Source: Buddleja alternifolia
Taxonomy: Eukaryota; Streptophyta; Magnoliopsida; Lamiales; Scrophulariaceae
Direction of reading: 5' to 3'
Assembly: GCA_019426215.1 (NCBI GenBank)
Contig: CM033395.1
Location: 14,126,569 to 14,190,568 of the forward strand
DNA: 64,000 nt
Shown here: positions 1 through 12,255 of the stretch, in pieces
Layout: every line of letters starts with the position of its first letter
How positions within the stretch are numbered: the first letter of the stretch is position 1
Program-made: the position numbers and the translations under genes
The notes under the pieces: model-generated
Databases searched by the model: none
The model's input: the letters and a program-made list of their open reading frames with translations, nothing else
Told to the model about the DNA's origin: nothing

Positions 1-1795
1 CAATAATTTGATAAAACTATCTTCGCGAAATCCCGTGATTTAACTTCAACATTTCTATAGTTGAATGCTCGTCAATATAGTCCATCATCTATCAACTTTC
101 AAGCACAATATTGTGGTCAATTCCCAATTAACTAGTAATGGAGCAGCATATGTGCGAGCGACTAAATCCATACAAAGCTCAAACTTAAGGAACCAAAATT
201 GTAATCTTTTTAGTGCTTATAATGGATTGCATGAGAGCCATTTTTTAAAACTTAAATTCAATTTCAAATGTCAGGATCATTTTAATCCAAATACGACGAT
301 ATAGTGGATTAAATTAAGTGTCAAATGAAAGAGACTGCAATTTTATAAGTGAAAATATGAGAGCCGAAAAAAAATATAATTACCCCAATATTAGATTATC
401 ATGTTGATTGATATATTCATTGAAATTCAAATTTAGTTCTACCTAAAAAATGTTAATACTTTGAATTTTGTTGCCATCCCCATCCCCACCCCCATCCATC
501 TAACTTAGATATTCCTGCTTTTTTTTTTTTTTTAAGGCTAAAATATACAAAAAACCAAAAAAAAAAGAGACCAAAATGAGATAGAAAATTCGAAAAAAAA
601 AACTGATGCGGGATCAATAATTATGTCACGTGATGACCACGTTGGGAGGAAATCCAATCCGACGCAAGACAAACTAGACACCAAGTTCATTTGTACTTGA
701 ACTGCACTTGCTCGAGCCAAGCTGCCTATGTACCCACTTTAATATGATTAAGTATCTTCATAGTTCTATAGTAAGGTAACTCTCGAAAGATACCAGAGCC
801 TTTTTCTAGCAATATATTGTGAGGAGAGCAGATAATGATTTGTCATCGGCTTTTTGTGGTATTTGTAGAGCTGAAGGTGGGCTATGGGCCGAAAGTCTCA
901 TAAGCGACCCACCCGGTGGTAAATAAAAATAATTTATTTTTATTTAGATAATTACTTTCAACCACATATTATGGTCCAATTGATTACTTGGACCACTTTG
1001 ACCCGGGATAAGCCGTTTGGACCATCCTAGCTCAATTACAAGTCCTTTGTAAAATTGCCGACAAAATTTATATGGCACATCGGGTACCAAATTGAAACAC
1101 GAAAACTTAATCATAAAATTTTGCCCTTAGGTGACCAGCATGCGTAGTACACACCCTAAATTTCTGTTCAAACTACATCGGAAAGGAATAAAGTGAGGCG
1201 AAATTATTAATTTGAGGACAGTAGTGTAATAAACTTTAGTTTAGGGACTTAAGTGAGTCATCCGTAATAATTTAGGAACTATAAGTGACATTTTTTCTTT
1301 TCAATATTTCGTCTGTATATATGGGACACAAGGATTCACAAATAGATTATCATCTTATATTTAAAAATTCATATGTACGTATTTGGAGTTATTTAGAATA
1401 AATAATGAAGGTAAAAACTTACTTGACATAAATTTGAATAGGTAAATTGAGTGAGAAAAAGATGTAATTTATATTTAATTTTAACAATCTCATTGACATG
1501 GGTATTTTTATGTAATCTGATGTTTGCAATGAGTTGTCTTTATATTCTCATAATAAAAATGTCCTCTATGTTGCATGTAGAAATAGTGATGGGGCAAAAA
1601 GAAAAATCTACATGTATGGATCACAAAAATAAAAGACGTGGCAAACTATAAAAGTTATGTAGATCGGTGATTTTATGCATGAATGCTCCAGAAAATAACA
1701 TTAACATCTTTAAAAAGTTTATCTTACATTCAAACTAAATCAAATTAAGAATAATTCTGATAATATATTGATAACTAACAAAAATTATTAGACGA

Positions 1796-1911
1796 ACAAT
1801 AATAGATAATCTTTTTTTTTCTTAACTAACTAGCTAGAACTAAATTAATAATCAAATTTATTAGTTTAGCTCTAGCTAGTTGGTTAAGAAAATAGATTGT
1901 CTATTATTAAC
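1796..1911. repeat. Imperfect inverted repeat (hairpin, possible MITE remnant)
   Basis: The left arm (about 1796-1850) and right arm (about 1858-1911) are imperfect reverse complements with a loop of only a few bases. The arms share the core cttaac(t/c)aactagctag and outer tracts related to aataatagata. A T-run differs between the arms. No clear terminal motif or target duplication was found, so the class is not settled. Confidence 0.55.
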
Positions 1912-2101
1912 TTTAAATATTGGGGTTTTGGGAAAGAAAAGTTGGTGGAATGAATTTTTTGGATTAAAAATTAGTTTTATGGGTTTTTTGGTTACAAAAA
2001 TTTATTTTAAGGAAGTTTTAGTTATTTTTCCTAGATTTTATAATTTTTTACTTCTATTTAACTCATTATTAATAAACTAATTGGGGTGCACATGTTTCCA
2101 G

Positions 2102-2122
2102 TATATATATATATATATATAT
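2102..2122. repeat. (TA)n microsatellite
   Basis: A pure run of alternating TA about 20 bp long lies roughly 360 bp before the start codon of the TLDc gene. It could include a TATA element but is too far from the ATG to say so. Confidence 0.8.
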
Positions 2123-2481
2123 AAATTGAATCTTTAATTAGAAGAAGAAAAGACAAAATAAGCAAACTTACAACACTTGGATTGTATATTTTCTAATTTT
2201 TTTTTGAAGATGGATTTGTATATTTTCTTGTTCTTCATTGCTCACCACCCAAAAAAGAAAAGTAGACAAATATCAACCACACACAAAGAACAATGATTGG
2301 AACAAATCATCATTATGAATTATCTATTGAAAGATTGAATTTGGTTAAAAAAAAGAGCAAGAGGACATGAGGTATTGGTCTTGGCTACATTTCGAAAGTG
2401 ATAATTTGCGTTTCATGAATTTCATTTCGAATTTCTTCTTTTAAAGCTGGAATTAACTCGGTGAATATTAAGAGGACAAAT

Positions 2482-3455
2482 ATGAAGAGCTTATTATATC
2501 TCTCAAATTCAGCAATTTCATATGGCCGTTGGAACAAGTCTTATCCACAAAGTTTATTTAACTGGGATTTTGGCAGAAGCAAAAGCAGCCAACCAGAGCC
2601 CAAGTATTACGACCAAATCGACCTTCCATTTCCTCCTTCTCTCGTAGCCAAAACATTCTTGAAAGGTACAAAATTCTTGTGTTGGTTAATTTTTTGATAT
2701 AACAACTTATGACCCGAGCGCTTCTTCATGTGTCATACGTTGTAGCCAATACTAATGTTACAACTTATTAATTCAAACAGTACTCGTATCAATCCAAACA
2801 TTAATCGTGTTTCGATTACTGACTTGCAAATGTTGCTCCACCTACACCAACAACCCGTCATGCCTCGAACATTCACAAAATTGTTATTTTCTATCACAAT
2901 TATCAAGCTTTTTCATCATGTTCTTGATCAGGCAGAGAACTCAAATGCTGCTACAAGGCCACAGTAGATGGATTTAGTGCCACTGACTTCCACAACAAAT
3001 GTGACTTCAAAGGACCATGTGTTATAATTGGCTACACAAATAAGTCACTCAAATTTGGTGCATTTAACCCTGAGGGCTACAGAAGCACAGATGACTACTA
3101 TGACACATTTGATGCATTTCTATTTTATTGGCTCGACCACGGCGACGAAAATGAACCTGTTATCTTGCCCAAAGTAGGTGGTAGTGGTGCAGCCCTCTTC
3201 GATTATGCACGAGGCGGGCCTCAATTTGGAGCTGACGGATTGCTCATCGGGCCGCCATTGGCGCCCGTTATGGGTGGGTTCGCGGGCCCCGATACAAATT
3301 CAGGGGTTGGTGATTTAAGGCAAGGAAAGTCTAGATTGGGGTTGTCTTATGCTAAAAGGCCAGATGGGAAGGAATCTGTGTTTGGTGATGAGTCTAAAGC
3401 TAGCATTGATGAAGTGTTAGTTTTTTGTAGTCCTCAAATTGCTAGCTTGTATTAG
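2482..3455 (+). CDS. TLDc-domain protein, two exons (235 codons)
   Basis: Exon 1 is 2482-2665 and exon 2 is 2932-3455, joined across a 266-bp GT-AG intron (AAAG|GTACAA ... GATCAG|GCAGAG). The splice falls in a Gly codon and gives one open frame ending in TAG. The first ATG in frame is at 2482; an upstream GTG at 2461 is open but not a normal start. The protein begins with a serine-rich, basic segment of about 60 residues. The remainder is a TLDc domain with the strings [54 protein letters not shown] and the C-terminal [15 protein letters not shown]. This matches the small plant TLDc family (Arabidopsis At1g32520 type, from memory). TLDc proteins are linked to oxidative-stress resistance in other eukaryotes; the plant role is poorly known. 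The basic N-terminus could be an organelle targeting peptide, which is inference. Its 3' end converges on the SEX4-like gene. Confidence 0.85.
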
Positions 3456-4120
3456 GTTATGATATTAGAAATTCTGTTCATTGAGATGAGGTCTCTATAT
3501 TTTATTTTTTTTGGCTTGTATGTGGTGCATTGTAGTGGTTGTGCTAGTAGATTGATTGTTTCTATTTTGTATTTAACTTGAGATAGTAATTTCATTTGTA
3601 CTTCCAAACCATTATTATACATACACGGTTTAATTGCATTTAAAAATTTGGAAATCATGAATTTCAAAAAAGAACCCCACAAAAAATACGATTGTACTGG
3701 TGTGAGAGCAACATCAGAATGTCAAAATAGGCTCTCATATCAATTTTTATTGCCAGAGTTATTACTGTAATATATGTTACTAAATATCAACAACGATAAA
3801 TTTACTCAATTCTTATATCACTAATTCTTAATTTAGCAACTTGTATACAATTCTTATCAATTTTAAATTGGTAAAAACTATCATTACAACAAAATAAAAA
3901 CTCCTATACATACAACTTTGACTTCACTGGTTAACATCATTTTTATAGTGTATACAAAAAAGAAAGGGTACAATACAATATTGTGGATCTATGAGCAAAA
4001 TAGGTATTGGCATCTGGTGTTCATTGCTTATACTAGTAATACATCTTGTCGTATTATTGGACTAATGAGGCTATACAACTTTACAGTTTATACGTGTGAC
4101 AAATCCTCATCTAGACAAAA
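3456..4120. other. Convergent intergenic spacer between TLDc and SEX4-like genes
   Basis: These 665 bp separate two convergent stop codons and should hold both 3' UTRs and polyadenylation regions. No further ORF, RNA gene or repeat stands out. A near copy of the sequence around the SEX4 stop codon (aaatcctcatct) occurs at 4101-4112, just downstream of the stop: a short local duplication. Confidence 0.6.
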
Positions 4121-7100
4121 TTAATCCTCATCTGGACAGGCTTCAAGAAACTGCCTAATTATGATTCGTTCATTAGTCGAGAGATTAGGGTCATCACCAG
4201 TTAATCTTTTCCGAATTGCAGCACTAATGCTACTAGGGTTATCATCGAAAACCTGCACACATAAAGAAAAATGATATGAAACTTACAGTACTATTCCATT
4301 AACCATTCCAAATTGCAGGATCCATATCAGATATTTTTGCCTTCTGATTAATGATCACATAAGTAACAGTTTTTAATGAGGATTATTATATTCTATTATC
4401 CATCATCTTTACCATTAATCCAGTTCACAATGGTTATGAAATTAACCCCTCGTATTACCATTTTTGAAAAATCCAACCCTTATAGTCGATTTTCGGTTAA
4501 TTGCTAATAGAGTTGCACATGTGCCAGGAGTTTAAAATGTAAAATATTTAAAACTGAGACCAAACTGTAAAAAAAATTCAAATCTAAGGGACTAAAACTA
4601 TAATACCACCAATGCTCATGATCACATACGCGAGCACTTTTGTAGTGCATAACGGAGTTTAAACAGTAAAGACCATTTTTCTTAATTAGAAATAAAACTG
4701 TGAGGGACTAAATTTGATATCGGCTGAACCAGAAAAACAGAAATCGAATTAGTGGCAAAGATGGAAGACAGAAATGTAACTATCCCGCCTTGAAAGAAAC
4801 ATCATTATTCAGGGCTCGTGATAAAGACTTCCAAATTAGAAGGATGAGAATAACCAAAAAATGAGAAGACACGGCATATTAAAAGAAGCTCAGTGGAATA
4901 AGGACCAAAAATTAACAGACGAACAATGTACCTGAACATAGTTGTTTACTTGGCCATCTTTGTTTGGACTAGTGACAAGCTCATATTTATTGCACGTCCA
5001 TTCACCATCCACTACGTACTTGTACTCATAATGTCCTTCCTGCAAGTAATAAAAGAGCAAGCAAGTAAATATCAGTCGCATATACCAGAATTACACATTC
5101 TTTTTGAAGAATCGAGTTCAAAAGCCAGACCATCAAACGCTCTTCTTATATGATTGAGTCAACCAATTACAGAATGCAAATGGTAAATTAGCAGACAGAC
5201 TCATTACGAACTTAACAATATCAAACAAACAACAAGAACTATCTATTTGCCCTCATTGAAAAGATTGTATAATTAAAAAATCATACTACCACGTATCCAT
5301 CATCCATAACTATCGATAGTATACAAAAAGCTAAAATAAAGATGATTATACTTACAGGCAATTCTCTATGGAGAATCCATACACCTTGTTCTTCATTGTA
5401 TGTCAAGGGTATTCTCTGTAAAGCATAGGATACATAGAGCCTTGTGAGTACAAGACATACATTGTGGTTTGTGAGTACAAGACATAGAAGAAGCAGAACA
5501 AAAGGAAACATAAAAATTAAAGGTATGTGGAATTATACATAATATTCCAAGCTTCTATAAGTTGATAACCCAATATCATACAAAATCATTATTTTAATCT
5601 CATTTAGGTGAGGCCTTAGACTCTGTTAAAGAATGACATCTTTGTGGCTATCTTAGGAAGAAAATTGTAGAGCTGCTGCAACGCCCGAGTCCACAGGGTG
5701 GCGGCCTGAACGAGATCTGGAAAAATGGGATCCGCTAGCAACTACTTGCACTCGTCCTCATTTCGTGAAAACGATTAATCGAACTAGTTAGAGAAATTCA
5801 TTATACTGACTTATAAATCATCACAAGTTTCCTCTAATAATTCATGTGGGAAATCACAGTTAAGGTCTAACATATCAACAAAAGTTGAAGCGCCGAAACT
5901 GTGTTCCATCATATTTGCATTAGAAATATATCCCAATTAGCGATTTATTAATAGGCAACAGGAAGCAAATCTTTAAGGATATAGGTAGAGTACTAAATCT
6001 TTAGTTGATAAAAAATGCATTTCTTCTAAGGCCAAGATTAGTCCACTTTTGCATCTTTGGAGAGCTAAATTCGACATATTTCAAATTTTCCAGGTTAGTA
6101 AAACAAAGCCAAGTCTCAAAGAGAATATTACCTGACCCCATCCAATATCGAGTCCAGAGATTTCCACTGTTGAATAATCACCACCAGACCATGTCAACTT
6201 TACAGGCTTCTTTTTCATGCCTGTGAGCTTTAAACCAAAGGAAAAAGCTTCATTAAAGAATCCAAAAACATTTTTTCCATTATTTGAACAAGAATTTAAA
6301 TACTATTGAAAGAGAAGGGATTCTGGGGCACACAATATCAGCAGATGCACTTTTGATAGCATCTAACTTTGGAAAGCACGGCCGCTTGTTCTGCACACAG
6401 AAAGAAAAATTAGCTACTTCACTAATACAGGAGTCTTTCTCCAATTCAATATATTTTCTGCAGAAATCTTGATATTGTTCTACTGATCTTCAAAATAATT
6501 CGTCAAACATGTAAAGAAATTGTGTGTGGAATGAAATCACAGAACTTCACTATGCAAAATGATCACAACATTGTGGAGCAGAAAAAAATGATTACCATGA
6601 GTAATCCGTATGCTTCACTGAGCTTATAACCTTGAACCCAAAACATGTAAGCCACCTTCAGTATTAAACAAAAAATCATTACAATCTCACTATAAGGTTA
6701 TATCAAAATGCATATTTAGTAATATACTTAAAAGAACTATCATAAGTTATAGTGTAATACTGAAGATCACGAACGACATAATGCAATTATGGAGTTACCA
6801 TCTTAATTTATTTGTTTTGCAAGCCTGGGACAATGCTATGATTTTGAAGTTCTTGAAATCAAAGTATTTCATGGGCTGTTTCTATTCCTTCTGTATTTTC
6901 TCTAAACTCACTCACAATAGCTTCTAATGTAATCAAAGCATCCATTATGTTCCGACCAACAAAAGTTAAATTCTTTCACTGGTGAAACCACATGACGTCC
7001 ATCTAAACAATAAAGAGAGGTTCTACATTAGTTTCTTTCTCAGATTCTAATATGTTATTTGTGATCTAAGTACACTTAATCTGGAGGTTTATGTTTCGTG

Positions 7101-10100
7101 TTTGTTTATTACCAATACATTATTATGCTTTCTTGCTGCCTTTTTGGTTATATTCCTATTGTACTTGATGACTTAGAAATGATCGCAACATGCACAGATT
7201 AAGTAATTTTTTTATCTACACTGACAAAAGTCCTTTGTGAATATGCAAAGACTGACAGTTTCACGGTTATCGCCATTAAAGAAATGACCATAAAAGTTGA
7301 TAATCAAGTCAGCTTATCCATGAGAAGACTATTTTTGTTGCAGCGTTTTCAATTTTGTCAAAGTCCAAAATTTCCATTATAGGTGATAGAAATCTAACAA
7401 TCAAAAAAAGTTGAGGTTGTATAACAAATAAGAATGCTATGCTTTATCCACAGGCAGACTGCATTAAAAAGGAAGGTTTCCTATGTTCCGATATCAGAGA
7501 AGGGAGTCTTGGTGCTCTCTCTCAGGGAAGTTATCAAAGGATCTTTGAAGTTCCCGTGCGATGGCCAACTTCAAGGAAGGAGCTAATAAAGATAAGTTCT
7601 GAATTGCTTTAACCTGAGTCCTCTTGAGATGGTATGAAACTATCCCTAGTTAACTGCCAGCAAATTGAAGGAAGAATTCAGACTAGGTTCACGAATGCCC
7701 TCAAACCCATTCATACATTAATGTGCCTCCCATGAGTTCTAGTATCAATAAAAAGTTCTAGTCTGAAGTTTTAGTTTCAATAAGATTGCTAGTTCTAGTC
7801 CGACTAAGACTCTAGTTCTCAGATATTAGTATTTCCATGCGGAGTTTATATGAAAAATATATTATTCATTATTACTCATAAAAGTTGAAATGGCTGCATA
7901 TGGATCATCATTGACTGCGCATTCAGCCTTTGGGATATTCAGTAAATATGTCAGTGCGGTTCAGATTTTGTTACTAAGTATATTGAATATGAATGAATTG
8001 CATGAGACGTCTATATAAAATTCTTACTTATTATAACAAGAATTTTAAAGCACTTATATTTACCTTTATACATATAATGTAATATAGCATTATATCATAC
8101 TAAAGTTATGTCTTTATTTACAGATAAGATAGAACAAAATTTCTATATATATATTATACATGTATATTATATGTTATTTATACGTTTTAGATAAATGATG
8201 TATATAGGGGTATAATAGTCAAGGAAAACAAAATTGCCCATATTTATTCACTTGACTGAGCTAAAAATATAAGAGTGTGAAAATCCTTTCTGTTGAACTT
8301 TTTGAGGGTAGCAACATGTATAAATTGAGTAATATGGGGTCAAACCCCCAACCACTCCGAGAAAAAGAAGGTAAAAATAAAAGTAAAAGAAAGCATGTAA
8401 AGAATTCAATAAATAGAAAAAGACAAGATGAAAGTGTAAAGTTTGATATGCATACCGCAGTTGCGGGGGCTCTTCCAAGACCAGCAGTACAATGTATATA
8501 GGCCACACCTCCATTCCGATTAATGGCCTTGTGCAGTTTGCTTACAACTGCTGGAAGGCGAATTCTCAGATCAAATGCATCAAAATCCCTGCCCCAAAAG
8601 TACATAAAAACGATGATACAATTAAATATCGTAATTCCAGCAAATAATATCAAAATATATTTTTTTTGTAAACCTAGTCTGTGACGAAAGTCCAGCAAAT
8701 AGACAAATACAGGTAAGTTTATGCATTGTAGTCGTAGAATCCAAACGAAAATGCTTTGATTCATCTTCCCGTGGGGACAACTTCATTAAATTTTGCTACT
8801 AGCAAATTCTAATAAACTCTACTCTAGCGGTTTAAAGTCAAAGGTACAAACCCGAGGCATTTCAAGTTCTTAGGGTGAGGCACACACCCCTACGTGTGGG
8901 GAGTACACCTCATAAATTCCCATGTTTAATAGTAAATATAAAACAATACAGAAGATATGGAAACAGGTTAAAAAATTACAAGACCTTGTAGAAATATAGA
9001 GTATGTCAAGGAAAAATGCCATGGAAAAAGCATAAAGTTGCATAACAAAAAGGATCTACACGTATAACTCTTGAGATAAGCAAGACAACAATAGAAAGAT
9101 TGTTTCTAGAATATCAGAATCATGAGATTAAGGTAAGATATTAGAAGAAAAACAAGCCAAGAAAAAAGAGCTTTAATAATTTCAGGAAAAAGAATAAAAA
9201 CTATGAATATTAGGCAAAGAAACAAAAGAATAGTGAAAAACAAAACCGTGCCAATAGCTAACCTCACTGACATATACTTCTAAATACAGCAGAAAATGGA
9301 AAACTTTGTAAAATGAGACCATTAAACAAAACGCATGTCATTTGCCTATTATTTTAATTACTTTGTAAATAAATTATTGCACAACATAAACCCAATGAAA
9401 TAAATTTAACAATGGAAAAAACAAAGAAAACCGTTGAATTTGGAATCCAGGCACATCTAATTCTTTCTAAACCACAGTTGAATAAATTTAAGAATAGCTG
9501 AATAATCTTGTGCATTAGTATTCTGTCACCAACCTAATTTCAGCACGCAAGTGTTCAATGTCATCACAGCTGTTGGCATATTCGCGAATGGCACCAATAT
9601 CAACCCCAAAGTACCTGAATCACTCTATTTAAGGACTACAACAAAATAAATTGCAACTATTAAAATATACTCCATGCGAATAGCCTGACAAGTTTATTGC
9701 ACAATAACCCCATAAAACATTAATGAGACAGAAGATCTGAATGAAAATTAAGTTATTAGAACCAATTAGTTTGGATACTCGAGATCTGAATCTTTTTGTA
9801 AGCAAAATATAGTTTTCACTCCAATATTGCGAAGCTTGTCAACATCCGCAGGAGTCTGTCATAAGAAGAATTAAAAGAAAATTTAGGAAAATCTGTTGAG
9901 AAAATATAACCTTCCCTTTATCAAGGGAGAAAACAGTTAATACCTGTAGGCATGATCCCACAATAATGTCTGGACGAATGAAGTTGTAATTCATTCCAAG
10001 TTCGTGCCTATACTTTAACACTGTATTCAAGTACATGGGTAAAGTTAGCCAAATAATAATTTGAAGTACTGTAACATAGATGAGAAGTGATGAGATAAGC

Positions 10101-11339
10101 AATGAAATGAAGAGTACAATCATCAACTTGTTAACCCAATGCAGATGCTATGCCACCTTAGAAGCACCAAACCTTAAGAAATACTTGGATTTAATCCAAA
10201 GTGAGTTTGTGAGTCGTTGGATGTGAATATGATGATTTTATAAAGTATACTGCAGACATCATCATGTGTAATCTAACGGCTCACAATGTCACTTTAGTAA
10301 TCAAGTGGATAGCATCTAATGAGCCCGAAGACATACAGAAAGATTGTGAAGCACAGTTATTCCTGCAAATACTATTTGTGACTTTAATAAGTAGTAGCGA
10401 CTATGCACTACAGTTTTCAAATGTTACTAGAACTTTCTAAGTACAAACATTTAGTATTAGATAAACGCTACATACCAGCTCCCATAGCTGCAGTCATGTC
10501 ATGACTGTATGTTTCAGATTTTTCGCCCATTTTGGAAGTCTCGTTTTCGGTGCTGGGTGCAGAACCAGATACTGCCTACAAAAAATTGTCATAACTTATA
10601 AAGAATCAGTTATGTAGTGATTTCATGAACGAAAAATACAATTGCTTCTTGCTAAAAGAAAAAATATATATATTTAATCTGTAACAGGAGGGGAAAAAAA
10701 AGGAAAGAAAAATCAAGACTGTTGAGTTTTGAATATAAGATTTTAGTGAACATAAATATTGTATCAGAATGAATTTTTCTTTTGAATTAAGTTCATTAAC
10801 TAATGGACTTATGGAAAGAACAAAGACATAAAAAGAGATTCAATTAAATATGTCATGTCATTCGATTAAATATATGTTGATGAGAATGAGAAAAAGAGAT
10901 ACCAAACACCACAATCAAATCTTGTAATTTCAACGGATCATACCTTCGCAATAAGGATTCGAGTTCGAGATAATCCAATGCCTTTTGCCATACTCTGAAT
11001 CACAATGATAAAAAGTGCAACATTATCAACAATCACACTCATCACCATTCACTGTAAAAAAAAAGATAGATACAATATTTTTTTTTACCAATAAAGTAAC
11101 ATGGGATGGAGGCTTTCCAGAATCGCTTTTCGAGCATTGCACAGGCAAAGCTGAGGATCTGGAAAAAAAAATCAACAAAAACGTAAAGATTGCATAAATT
11201 ATACTCTTGTATTTTGCGTAATTAACTCAATAATTATAAAAAAAGGACATAGTAGCATTAATGTTTTCTCCATCATGAAAATAAAGTGAAGAATGAAAAA
11301 TAATAATAAAAACCTTGGAAGATTGTGAAGGCAATTCAT
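4121..11339 (-). CDS. SEX4: Phosphoglucan phosphatase SEX4/DSP4, 14 exons, 371 codons
   Basis: The enzyme removes phosphate from starch glucans so that amylases can degrade leaf starch at night; it acts in the plastid. Exons (minus): 11339-11314, 11158-11101, 10994-10944, 10575-10476, 10020-9944, 9855-9779, 9614-9534, 8588-8456, 6655-6596, 6390-6334, 6227-6132, 5415-5356, 5039-4932, 4252-4121. All introns are GT-AG and the exons sum to 1116 nt without a stop. The start fits the family (MNCLHNLPR) and a Ser-rich chloroplast transit region follows. The phosphatase loop [10 protein letters not shown] puts the nucleophile Cys at about residue 190, and the general acid Asp is in RDFDAFD at about 158. 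The CBM48 keeps GLDIGW (Trp270), EYKY (Lys299), GEW (Trp306) and NNY (Asn325). All sit eight residues before the Arabidopsis positions I recall, so the sugar-binding platform looks intact. The CBM separates it from LSF2, and LSF1 differs in architecture. The gene appears functional; a gypsy element lies about 550 bp upstream. Confidence 0.95.
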
Positions 11340-11459
11340 CTTGGTGGAGAGCAGTCAGTCAGTGATGATATGGTATCTGAGTGTGTGTGAGATTTCAATT
11401 CAGCTGCGGTTTTAGTAGTAGTGAAGTTTTGTCATGGTGCTTGGATATTTTTGAGCCAC

Positions 11460-11480
11460 TTTTTATATATAAATATACAA
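11460..11480 (-). promoter_or_regulatory. Probable TATA box of the SEX4-like gene
   Basis: On the minus strand the sequence reads tatatttatatataaaa about 125-140 bp upstream of the start codon at 11339. That is a normal distance for a plant TATA box plus a 5' UTR of about 90-100 nt. The transcription start itself cannot be seen. Confidence 0.5.
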
Positions 11481-11890
11481 GGAACTTGAAAAATAGAACC
11501 AAAAAAAAAGTGAAAACCTTTTAATAGATTCTCCCGAATGCCTTTTTGTCTATCGTTGCTTTAGTTTACAAAAAAGTTAACAAGAGTAAATGCCGCTTCA
11601 CCTCACCAAATTTTATGGTTTTATCCTATTATCTTTTTGCTTTTCTAAGAAAAAGGCAATTCTCTCCTCATCTCACATTCCTTATACCACTTTGTTCCTT
11701 TACAACATTTTCAAGCCAAATTTTCATTTAATAAGCTATTGTATCGATTGTAACATCGCTGAAGACTAGATTTGAACCGCGAAATACACACCGTGCTCCC
11801 CATCATTGTAATACACACCGTCCTCACATTATTTTCAATCGTGTGTATTTAACATTTAACAATATAGAGCCAAATGTTATCAAGCCTCTT
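11481..11890. other. Upstream flank of SEX4-like gene up to the gypsy insertion
   Basis: These 410 bp are the distal promoter side of the SEX4-like gene and end at the CTCTT target duplication (11886-11890) of the gypsy element. The imperfect duplicate aatacacaccgt occurs at about 11785 and 11810. No gene is visible. Confidence 0.5.
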
Positions 11891-12176
11891 TGATGTAGGT
11901 AGAATCTGGATCTTGGGCCAAGCTGAGGAAGTTCAAGGCTTAATGGGCTAAAGCCCATTACAATGGTGAATTCAGATTCATTCTGGAGGACTTTCGATTT
12001 GAGCTGGATGACCTGGAAGACCTGCCAATTAAATCTCTTGTTATTGGACCGAACCACGTTAAATCTCTTGTTATTTACATTATCGCACTTACATTACTCG
12101 ATTATATCTCACAATTATACTCATATTATCCCTATTATTAATATAAATATTATTGGTGTGAAATCCACACACATCA
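11891..12176 (+). repeat. 5' LTR of the Tat gypsy element (internally deleted)
   Basis: This LTR is 286 bp, against 564 bp for the 3' LTR. The two align at the left (to about 12028) and right (from about 12046) but the middle is missing. The junction holds a 17-bp filler copied from sequence 13 bp further right. It starts TGATG and ends CATCA, with CTCTT on its left. Confidence 0.9.
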
Positions 12177-12177
12177 A

Positions 12178-12197
12178 TTGACGCCGTCTGTGGGAAA
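12178..12197 (+). other. Primer binding site region of the Tat element
   Basis: Immediately inside the 5' LTR is ttgacgccgtctgtgggaaa, the usual position for the tRNA primer site. The gccgtctgtgggaa core recurs in plant Tat-type elements as I know them; I cannot assign the tRNA with confidence. Confidence 0.6.
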
Positions 12198-12255
12198 TCT
12201 GAGTCAAAGGCATGGGGTAAGTTTAGTAATTTCTACATATTTTTCATAACAATTT

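Larger units (their letters stand above)
1..2481. other. AT-rich intergenic DNA, no gene seen
   Basis: No open frame here has a recognisable domain or plausible splice partners; the short ORFs (about 60-79 codons) look like chance. The stretch holds an imperfect inverted repeat near 1796-1911 and a TA microsatellite near 2102-2122, both listed separately. The last few hundred bases probably include the promoter and 5' UTR of the TLDc gene that starts at 2482, but I cannot place a transcription start. Confidence 0.6.

Noticed and set aside
8248..8764. 167-codon and 88-codon minus ORFs as separate genes
   Set aside because: Only 8456-8588 is coding, as exon 8 of the SEX4-like gene; the extensions are intron read-through.
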